Assembly (NCBI GenBank): GCA_934432725.1 | Contig: CAKRZE010000028.1 | Coordinates: 1-11,867, forward strand | DNA: 11,867 nucleotides | DNA from: an uncultured Eubacteriales bacterium | GTDB lineage: Bacteria > Bacillota > Clostridia > Oscillospirales > CAG-272 | Direction of reading: 5' to 3' | Part shown: one piece after another, positions 6,421-11,867 of the stretch | Layout of the letters: every line of letters starts with the position of its first letter | Position numbering within the stretch: position 1 is the stretch's first letter | Made by a program: the position numbers and the translations under genes | Notes under the pieces: generated by a model | The model's input: the letters and a program-made list of their open reading frames with translations, nothing else | Told to the model about the DNA's origin: nothing | Database searches by the model: none

Positions 6421-6690
6421 AGGGGAGTACCCGAGGCATCTTTTGAAAAGTTTTCACTTTTCGCAAGCCTCATCGGCATGCTGACTTCATGGTTGTGCCA
6501 TGAAAAAATCCCTTTTCAAAGTTTTTGCGGGGTTTGGGGTGGCTTTTTTCAAAAAGCACCCCAACGTATTTCCCCCTGCAAGCCTCATTGGCACGCTGCC
6601 TTCACTGCGGGCGCATGAAAAACCCCCATATCAGAGTTTTTTGAGGGGTTTGGGGCAGCTTTTTTTCCAAAAAAGTGCCCCAACGTATCC
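6421..6690 (+). repeat. Repeat B array (two units) downstream of gyrA
   Basis: Unit 1 has HP1 TTCATGG/CCATGAA (6486-6492 with 6498-6504) and HP2 TTGGGGTG/CACCCCAA (6534-6541 with 6557-6564), with inner C-T-run/A-run-G pairing. Unit 2 has a bulged HP1 (6601-6619; TTCA/TGAA and TGC/GCA) and HP2 TTGGGGCA/TGCCCCAA (6650-6657 with 6676-6683). The GGGGTG/CACCCC versus GGGGCA/TGCCCC difference changes both arms together. No gene is supported between 6105 and 6758. Confidence 0.87.
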
Positions 6691-6710
6691 CTCCCCCTTT
6701 TTCCGGACAA

Positions 6711-6748
6711 AAAAAGCGGAATGACCTGAAAAGATCATTCCGCTTTTT
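6711..6748. terminator. Bidirectional intrinsic terminator (gyrA / DUF4432)
   Basis: AAAAAGCGGAATGA (6711-6724) pairs with TCATTCCGCTTTTT (6735-6748), and the stem extends with one mismatch to a GAAA loop. A-run and T-run flanks make it work on both strands. It lies 10 bases past the stop of the minus-strand epimerase-like gene and ends any gyrA transcript that reads through the repeats. Confidence 0.9.
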
Positions 6749-6758
6749 AGTATGAAAA

Positions 6759-7832
6759 TCAGAGCGTGCAGGCGTCAAATTTCTTTTTGAAGGCATTGAA
6801 TGCGCGGGTTCCGTCGAGGACAGTCAGCTTAATCTCCGTTTCCAGCTTTTCGAAGGGAGCGATATGCTTCAGCGTACCGCGGTCAATTTCAAGCTGTCTG
6901 CCGGAGGCATGGCAGTTTGTCGGCTGCATACCGAGCACATAGTCGCCGGACGCCATGCAGCGCCATTCGATCATGTTGCACAGAACATCGGTCGGGAATT
7001 CGATCATCACGCCGAGCTTCAGCTTCGGATTCCATGTAGCGGCAACAGCTTTCCCGTTCTTGTCGTGAAGCAGGCGATGCAGGTAAACGCTTTCCACAGC
7101 GGCATCATCGGGAGCGGTTGTGAACTGCCAGTTGTCGAACTGCTTCTTTGCCTCATCGTTCATTGCCTCGCGCGATGCGGAGGGAATATAGACCTCAGAG
7201 CCTTCGTCCACGATCGGGAAACCGCAGTTGACGTGATACATCAGCATAAACGGGTTTTCCACAAAGCTCTGGTTTTCAATGGTATCGTGCAGGCGGAGGG
7301 AGTTTTCACCGACGACCGAGGTAATATCTCTGTTCAGTGCGATATTGGTGCGGAACAGACCGGACTCTCTGGATTCGCCGGCAACGCCGACTATATAGTT
7401 ATCGCCCTTCCAGTCGGAGGTCACCTTAACCTTGTCCGCAGGCTCAAAGCGGATCTTACCGTGGAAGTGATCGGAGCCGGAGTCATCCGTATATTCGCCG
7501 CCTACGTTTCCGAAGCCGCAGGTATAAATCATGCCGCCGGTCACGCTGTACAGAAAATTCATGCCGGCTCTGTCGGCAAGACCGACATTGACGGGACCGC
7601 ATTTGGAAAGGAAGTTGAGCGGAATCCCCTTGTATTTCAGATTCCAGATGTCAAGGTTGCGGCTCTCCATGACGGTGTATTCAAGCTGACCGGAGGTCAC
7701 ATCGTGAATCCGGATACCGCTTGCTTTTCCGCCCTCTACCGTGGAGGTTCTGACACCGCCGATGACCGACATATTTCCGAACCGACGGAGCATTTCCTGT
7801 TTTGTGTACTTTTTACCGAGAAATTCAGGCAT
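6759..7832 (-). CDS. DUF4432 aldose 1-epimerase-like protein
   Basis: This 357-residue soluble protein resembles the DUF4432 family of the galactose-mutarotase-like superfamily, beta-sandwich proteins that bind sugars and are thought to interconvert anomers. Family-like features are FHGKIRFEPADKV (residues 123-135, with a candidate active His124), YHVNCGFPIVDEGSEVYIPS (199-218) and the C-terminal EWRCMASGDYVLGMQPTNC stretch (289-307, with a candidate acid Glu289). There is no signal peptide or membrane segment, so it is probably cytoplasmic. An in-frame ATG at 7856 would add eight residues, but it lies upstream of the ribosome site at 7841-7847, so the ATG at 7832 is preferred. It appears to be a single-gene transcript between its own promoter (7983-8011) and the terminator at 6711-6748. 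No sugar-pathway gene is adjacent, so its substrate cannot be inferred. Confidence 0.85.
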   Translation of the reverse strand: MPEFLGKKYTKQEMLRRFGNMSVIGGVRTSTVEGGKASGIRIHDVTSGQLEYTVMESRNLDIWNLKYKGIPLNFLSKCGPVNVGLADRAGMNFLYSVTGGMIYTCGFGNVGGEYTDDSGSDHFHGKIRFEPADKVKVTSDWKGDNYIVGVAGESRESGLFRTNIALNRDITSVVGENSLRLHDTIENQSFVENPFMLMYHVNCGFPIVDEGSEVYIPSASREAMNDEAKKQFDNWQFTTAPDDAAVESVYLHRLLHDKNGKAVAATWNPKLKLGVMIEFPTDVLCNMIEWRCMASGDYVLGMQPTNCHASGRQLEIDRGTLKHIAPFEKLETEIKLTVLDGTRAFNAFKKKFDACTL

Positions 7833-7840
7833 AAATCGTA

Positions 7841-7847
7841 TCCTCCG
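7841..7847 (-). promoter_or_regulatory. Ribosome binding site deciding the DUF4432 gene start
   Basis: On the minus strand CGGAGGA lies 8 bases before the ATG at 7832. It is strong and rules in favour of MPEFLGKKYT as the N-terminus. Confidence 0.85.
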
Positions 7848-7976
7848 AATATTCATCCGACAGCCGGCTTCGGAGCCGGCAACGGGAGTTTTTCCGGAAG
7901 CGGAATCCTTTATCAGCCGATCAGCCCGGATAAAAACAGTTTATCGGCATTTATGTCATGACAGATGCGCTTCCTT
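7848..7976 (-). promoter_or_regulatory. Structured leader of the DUF4432 gene
   Basis: Between the predicted transcription start (about 7976) and the ribosome site lie several pairable elements: GCCGGCT/AGCCGGC with a 4-base loop (7863-7869 with 7874-7880); CCGATAAA against TTTATCCGG-like sequence around CTG (about 7926-7947); and a longer-range pair, CGCTTCC (7968-7974) with GGAAGCG (7896-7902), that would enclose the middle hairpin. I recognise no known riboswitch. A cis-regulatory role is inferred only from length and pairing. Confidence 0.4.
7954..7963. promoter_or_regulatory. Palindrome TGTCATGACA, possible operator
   Basis: A perfect 10-base palindrome lies just downstream of the predicted transcription start of the DUF4432 gene, where a repressor could bind. 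No regulator gene is present in the window, so this is only a candidate. Confidence 0.3.
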
Positions 7977-7982
7977 GCTTAT

Positions 7983-8011
7983 ATTATACAGGATAACCGG
8001 TCGATTTGCAA
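7983..8011 (-). promoter_or_regulatory. Sigma-A promoter for the DUF4432 gene
   Basis: On the minus strand TTGCAA (8011-8006) and TATAAT (7988-7983) are separated by exactly 17 bases. The -10 is perfect and the -35 matches four of six. The start of transcription should be near 7976, about 144 bases before the ATG. Confidence 0.8.
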
Positions 8012-8040
8012 CAGAATTCGTGAAAATTTGTCAGTTTTTC

Positions 8041-8578
8041 ATGTAAACAAGCAACGCATGAAGCTTGCGGTGACTCAAAATATAGCGGCGTTGCAAACAA
8101 ATATCCCTTACAGCTCAATGAGCTGTATTCCGCAAGCGGAACCGTGATATTTGCCCTCGCAAGCAGTAACTCATCGCGGCAACAAGCAGCGCGCAAAGTC
8201 TACAATAAACCATCGTTCAGTGTGCGCTGCAAACAAATATCCCTTGCGCCTCAAGGAGTCGCATTTCGCAGAGCGAAACCGTGATATTTGCCCTCGCAAG
8301 CAGTAACTCATCGCGGAATCTTCCCAAAAGTGCACCGGTAATCTAAATAGTTAGTTTGCGTAAGCAAGCAACGCGTGAAGTTTGTGATAAGTCAAAGTTC
8401 ACCGGCGTTGCCAACAAATATCCCTTGCGTCTCTAAGCAACGCATGAAGCTTGCAATAAACCAACGTTCAGCAGCGCTGCAAACAAATATCCCTGCGGGA
8501 TATTTGCCATAGCAAGCTGAAACTTCACCGCGCAAAAAGTGCACCGAGGGTCTAAGCAGTTAGTTTGCATGATGAACG
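8041..8578 (+). repeat. Repeat A array (four units, two defective) with two tails
   Basis: Unit 1 (about 8046-8179) has P2 ACAGCTC/GAGCTGT and P3 TTCCGC/GCGGAA, with a closing stem (8098-8107 with 8144-8153) broken by one mismatch. Unit 2 (about 8180-8318) has P3 TTTCGC/GCGAAA and the same mismatch. A tail at about 8319-8365 then leads into unit 3 (8366-8433), which stops inside P2 after ttgcgtctct. Unit 4 starts there with aagcaacgcatgaag and is the short form: arms 8484-8493 and 8497-8506 with a TGC loop. A second tail (gtgcaccgagggtctaagca) at 8539-8558 leads to the B array. No gene is supported from 8012 to 8861. Confidence 0.85.
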
Positions 8579-8850
8579 ACGGGAGTTCCGGAGTGTCTTT
8601 TGAAGGCTTTTACCCCTTTGCAAGCTTTATTGGCGGGGTGATTTTATGGCTATGTCATGAAAAAATCCCTGTTCAAAGTTTTTTGGAGGTTTTAGGACCC
8701 TTTTTTTCAAAAAAGGGTCCTAACGTATCCCTTGCAAACTTCACCGGCACGCTGTCTTCATGGCTACACCATGAAAAGCCCCCATATCAAAAGTTTTTTG
8801 GAGGTTTTAGGACCCTTTTTTTCAAAAAAGGGTCCTAACGTACCCCCCAA
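8579..8850 (+). repeat. Repeat B array (two units) downstream of spoIIE
   Basis: HP2 here is TTAGGACCC/GGGTCCTAA (8692-8700 with 8715-8723, and 8807-8815 with 8830-8838) closed by T-run/A-run arms. This is a different stem sequence from the gyrA copies, changed on both arms. HP1 is weak in unit 1 (about 8643-8661) and clean in unit 2 (TTCATGG/CCATGAA, 8757-8763 with 8769-8775). On the minus strand the last HP2 lies 23 bases beyond the spoIIE stop and may form the 3' end of its transcript, though no T-run follows it. Confidence 0.87.
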
Positions 8851-8861
8851 CGTTTCCCTGA

Positions 8862-11405
8862 TCAGGGCAGGTCCTTTACGCGGAGCATAGCGACGGTCAT
8901 ATCGTCCGACCGATCATTATTGCTCTTAGCTGCGGCGAGGATTTTTTCGGACATCGAGAACAGCGTATCATTCTCCTTCCAGTCAAAGGAGAGCATATCG
9001 GCGAGCCAGATACTGTCCTCAAAGCACTGTGCGACCCCATCGCTGACCATAACGATAATATCCTCCGGCTCCAGATCAAACCGAATTTCCTCCGCGTTCA
9101 TTTCGCGGGTTATGCCGACAGGCATGGTGTTTGAGGAGATCTTGAAGAGCTTACCGTCACGGAGTATGTAGGAAGGAGCGGCACCGCTTTTGATAAAGAC
9201 AGCCCTGCCGCTAAGCAGGTCGATTTCAAGAAGATCGACCGTTGCAAAGCACTCCAGATTCTTATTCCGGATAAAATTATTGAGCATTTGCAGAACCACG
9301 CCCTTTGGATTGCCCGCAGAGAGCATGGTTTCAAGAAACACGCTGCACATCCGGGAGGTCAATGCGGCGTCCCTGCCGCTGCCCATCCCATCGGAGAGCA
9401 GTGTATAGTAATAATCCTCCTTATTTTCAAAAACAGCAATACTGTCGCCGTTGATTTTTTCATCCTCCTTGCAGCAGCCTGTTCTGGCACATTCGACCGA
9501 AAAGCGTCTTGCGGCGGTCATCGTCATCGTAATATAATCCTGATCCACGTCAAACCGCGGTGTGTGAAAACGGACGCCCAAAACGCGGCCGAAGGTCTGA
9601 CAGAGCTGCTCCGGGGAAAGCTGGACACGGCTCAGATCAACGCCGCCCGCGATCACCGTGAGCTTTCTTTTTCCGTATACGCTCATGGAAGCGGCGCTGA
9701 AATTCAGATATTTGGCTGATCTTCTGATTTTTTTGGTTAAAACGGGATCCTGCTCCCCTTCCTCCCGATTCAGTCTCTGGGAGTCTGTCAGGAGCTTTGC
9801 CATCGCCTCATAATCCAGTGCGATGACCTCCAGCTTGTCCCGGCAGCTTCCCTCCTCCAGCTTTGCAACATGCGCGCAGTTGATGTCCGATACGATCTGA
9901 TCGGTATTGCGGCAGCGCTCGGCAAGGACTGACGGAACATCGGCGTGTGTCAGAATGCCGTTCTTATGAATTGCGGCAGTCATGCGGTTCATGGCGTCCG
10001 CTGTCTGTGCATGCTCCCGCACCCAGCAGACCGTATTCAGCCCGCAGTGCGTGCAATGCGTCTGATAGCAGGTTTCCGTAAGCTGCCGCAGCTCATAAAT
10101 TCCGGGTCTGCGCAGACGGTCGCTGAGGTTGTAAAACACCTCGGACAGGGATTTCATGGCATTTGTGAGTGCCTCAAGCTTCAAGGCATGCGCTTTTTCC
10201 CTTTCCTCCGCAATCACACCGGCAGTCATCTGCTGCTCCGGCATGTCGGTCCGGTTGGAGTAAATCAGAAGCTTCGGCAAAAGGCCGAACTGCGCCAGCG
10301 GCAGAAAGACCGCTGAAATTCCGAGCAGGTCCGGTGCAAGCACCGATACCGCCGGAAAGCCGTCTGTGTAAATACCGAGCGAGACGCCTACCGCGCAGGC
10401 GCAGGCGACCGCAACTACGGTGCTGACATTCCACAAAAGACCCGAAACCAGTCCGGCAAGCCCCATAACGGGCGCATAGGTCGGACGGCAGACCAGTCCG
10501 CAGAGGAATCCGGCAATGCCGCCGCGCAGAATGCCTCCGGTTTTCGACACATACAGCGTGAAAAAGAAGGCGGCGCAGGTCGAAAGCGAGAAGCCGGCAA
10601 CAGAATAGCCGTGCAGTCCCCACGTGAGGGAGAGAAGAAGCGCCATTTGCCCCAGCTCATGCTGCATGGAAAAGCGTCTGGACGTGTCAAAGGCAAAATC
10701 GTACAGCAGCAGGCAGCAGGGGACGGCGGAAAGTGAGAACAGCAGCCCGAACAGATCGTAAAACAGGAAGCCTCCCGCAATCAGCCGGGTCATGCCTGCC
10801 GCAAAGGCGCACAGGATCGCCGCCGTGTACCGGAACAGAGTCGGCTCCGAAAATGGCTTTGCCTTTTCCTTCTCCTTCTTTCCCGCAAGGAGGAAGGGGA
10901 GCAGACAGCGCAGAAGAAATGCAGCCGTCAGGATCAGAGCGCTGCTCAGCGCGGAGGTCTTTCCGAACACCGCCGAGAGCATCAGTCCGATATAAATGAA
11001 GGGGACGTGCGGCGTCAGGCTGCATAAAAGCGCATATCCCATCGGAGCCGCACCGAGCGCAATGACGGCGCCTCCCGTGAAAAATGCAAAGATGCCCCAA
11101 AGCAGCCCCGCAAGGAGCCGTCTGCCCTCGGCTTTCACCGCGTTCCCTGCTTTGCCGGTCTCCCCGGCTTTCACCGCACTTGACGGTCTGACCGCTTCTT
11201 TGGCTTTCCGGATGCTTCCCTGCCTGTCCGTATCCTCAAGCCTTGCCGCCGCGTCCTTTTTTCCGGCGGAGCCGCTGTCGGACGCTGTTCCCTTTTCCCC
11301 TGAATGGTTTCCGATGCCGAAGAGCATCTTCAGGGCTTGTCCTGCCGCTCTGCCGCAGGCGCCGATAAGGTCCTTTGCTTCTGCTTTGACTTTCTTGCTG
11401 TCCAT
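8862..11405 (-). CDS. spoIIE: Stage II sporulation protein E (PP2C phosphatase)
   Basis: SpoIIE dephosphorylates the anti-anti-sigma factor SpoIIAA at the polar septum, releasing sigma-F in the forespore; it also takes part in asymmetric division. The 847 residues fit the family (about 830 in B. subtilis). An Ala/Lys-rich cytoplasmic N-terminus (1-92) precedes about ten hydrophobic segments between 95 and 382. A central cytosolic region follows, with clustered Cys446, Cys451, Cys454 and Cys460. The PP2C domain (about 600-845) has GDS (653-655), SDGMGSG (671-677, metal-binding Asp672), VSDG (787-790, Asp789) and SDDMT (833-837), matching the acidic metal site. A GAGG ribosome site lies 8 bases before the ATG. 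It is a single-gene transcript with its own promoter at 11532-11565. Of all the genes here, this one most directly implies endospore formation. Confidence 0.96.
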   Translation of the reverse strand: MDSKKVKAEAKDLIGACGRAAGQALKMLFGIGNHSGEKGTASDSGSAGKKDAAARLEDTDRQGSIRKAKEAVRPSSAVKAGETGKAGNAVKAEGRRLLAGLLWGIFAFFTGGAVIALGAAPMGYALLCSLTPHVPFIYIGLMLSAVFGKTSALSSALILTAAFLLRCLLPFLLAGKKEKEKAKPFSEPTLFRYTAAILCAFAAGMTRLIAGGFLFYDLFGLLFSLSAVPCCLLLYDFAFDTSRRFSMQHELGQMALLLSLTWGLHGYSVAGFSLSTCAAFFFTLYVSKTGGILRGGIAGFLCGLVCRPTYAPVMGLAGLVSGLLWNVSTVVAVACACAVGVSLGIYTDGFPAVSVLAPDLLGISAVFLPLAQFGLLPKLLIYSNRTDMPEQQMTAGVIAEEREKAHALKLEALTNAMKSLSEVFYNLSDRLRRPGIYELRQLTETCYQTHCTHCGLNTVCWVREHAQTADAMNRMTAAIHKNGILTHADVPSVLAERCRNTDQIVSDINCAHVAKLEEGSCRDKLEVIALDYEAMAKLLTDSQRLNREEGEQDPVLTKKIRRSAKYLNFSAASMSVYGKRKLTVIAGGVDLSRVQLSPEQLCQTFGRVLGVRFHTPRFDVDQDYITMTMTAARRFSVECARTGCCKEDEKINGDSIAVFENKEDYYYTLLSDGMGSGRDAALTSRMCSVFLETMLSAGNPKGVVLQMLNNFIRNKNLECFATVDLLEIDLLSGRAVFIKSGAAPSYILRDGKLFKISSNTMPVGITREMNAEEIRFDLEPEDIIVMVSDGVAQCFEDSIWLADMLSFDWKENDTLFSMSEKILAAAKSNNDRSDDMTVAMLRVKDLP

Positions 11406-11531
11406 ATGTACTGCCTCTTTCTCCCGGAGCTGTTTTCCGCAAGGTCCGGAAGCATTTTTGATGCGCTTCCTCCCTGCGGTCGGGTACTTCCTTTGCTTTT
11501 GGCTGTTCCTGTCCGTTTTTTCTATGCACCT
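11406..11531 (-). other. spoIIE leader region
   Basis: About 120 bases lie between the predicted transcription start (near 11525) and the spoIIE ATG. It holds the GAGG ribosome site (around 11414-11417) and one bulged hairpin at about 11450-11475 (GGAAGCAT with ATGCGCTTCC). No open frame on either strand looks like a real protein. Confidence 0.5.
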
Positions 11532-11565
11532 ATTGTAGCAGAGGAAGCGGGACTCTTTCTGTCAT
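11532..11565 (-). promoter_or_regulatory. spoIIE promoter with long spacer
   Basis: On the minus strand ATGACA (11565-11560) and TACAAT (11537-11532) each match five of six positions of the sigma-A hexamers, but are 22 bases apart instead of 17. Spo0A-activated sigma-A promoters of B. subtilis spoIIE and spoIIG are known for such 21-22 base spacing. No better-spaced -35 is visible for this -10. Confidence 0.6.
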
Positions 11566-11572
11566 ACCCCGC

Positions 11573-11579
11573 TGGCGAA
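11573..11579 (+). promoter_or_regulatory. Candidate Spo0A box upstream of spoIIE
   Basis: TGGCGAA matches the Spo0A box TGNCGAA and would sit at about -48 to -54 from the predicted start, where Spo0A acts on long-spacer promoters. TGCAGAA at 11594-11600 (one mismatch) lies 21 bases further away, two helical turns. A single seven-base match can occur by chance, so the support comes from its position. Confidence 0.45.
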
Positions 11580-11639
11580 AGAAATTTTATTTTTGCAGAA
11601 TAAAGGGAAAACAGACGGCAATGCGTAAAGAATGTCAAG

Positions 11640-11867
11640 CAACCAAGCAGCGCGTGAGGTTTGCAATAAGTCAAAGTGTACTTGCGCTGCAAACAAATAT
11701 TCCTTGCGCCTCAAGGAGTCGCATTTTGCAAAGCAAAAACGGAATATTTGCCCTCATAAGCGGTAACTCATCGCGGCAACAAGCAACGCATGAGGTTTGC
11801 AATAAGTCAAAGTGTACTTGCGCTGCAAACAAATATTCCTTGCGCCTCAAGGAGTCGCATTTTGCAA
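11640..11867 (+). repeat. Repeat A array (two units), cut by window end
   Basis: Unit 1 has a CAAATATTCC/GGAATATTTG closing stem, P2-like GCGCCTC/GGAGTCGC (imperfect) and P3 TTTTGC/GCAAAA. Unit 2 repeats 11654-11730 without visible change from 11791 to the window end, a 137-base period. The array lies upstream of spoIIE but keeps the plus orientation of the other right-hand arrays. Confidence 0.85.

Noticed and set aside
7833..7856. Upstream ATG for the DUF4432 gene
   Set aside because: The strong ribosome site lies between this ATG and the next one, so translation should begin at 7832.
6864..7961. 365-residue plus-strand frame antisense to the DUF4432 gene
   Set aside because: The minus strand has the family motifs, ribosome site, promoter and terminator; the plus frame has none.
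8041..8578. CRISPR array
   Set aside because: Units are about 95-140 bases, variable and internally structured, without constant short repeats and unique spacers, and no cas gene is present.

Overview
The window looks like a chromosomal segment from an endospore-forming Firmicute, most likely a Clostridia member of middling G+C. Evidence: the order remB (DUF370) - gyrB - gyrA is the one found next to the chromosomal origin in Bacillus and Clostridia, spoIIE is present, and the start sites and promoters are Gram-positive in style. I cannot name the genus from sequence alone.

Layout, left to right. 1-265: an array of a structured intergenic repeat (called A here), reading on the minus strand. 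296-559: remB. 586-2514: gyrB, 26 bases behind remB. 2515-2922: a non-coding stretch dense in DnaA-box-like 9-mers. 2919-3180: A repeats, now on the plus strand. 3181-3565: three tandem copies of a second structured repeat (B). 3603-6104: gyrA, from a GTG start. 6100-6710: two A units, then two B units. 6711-6748: a bidirectional terminator shared with the convergent gene. 6759-7832 (minus): a DUF4432 aldose-epimerase-like gene, with a long leader and a good sigma-A promoter at 7983-8011. 8041-8860: four A units (two of them defective), then two B units. 8862-11405 (minus): spoIIE, with a promoter resembling the Spo0A-activated type at 11532-11579. 11640-11867: two more A units, cut by the window end.

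The genes themselves are ordinary: both gyrase subunits, a small matrix/biofilm-type DNA-binding regulator, a sugar-epimerase-like enzyme and the forespore sigma-F-activating phosphatase. The unusual content is between them. Repeat A can fold into a closing stem holding two inner hairpins (a three-way junction), and all three helices change sequence between copies while staying paired. Repeat B carries two hairpins that also change in compensated fashion. Where both occur, the order is always A, then a fixed tail, then B. Every copy right of gyrB points the same way whatever the direction of the neighbouring genes, and the copies left of gyrB point the opposite way. The DnaA-box cluster lies between these two orientations.

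Other points: GyrB has Asn where nearly all gyrases have Asp in the TOPRIM EGDSAGG motif, a position linked to quinolone resistance, and the gyrB-gyrA pair is split by about 1.1 kb of repeats and boxes. All hairpins, covariation and boxes were found by reading; no folding program or database search was run.
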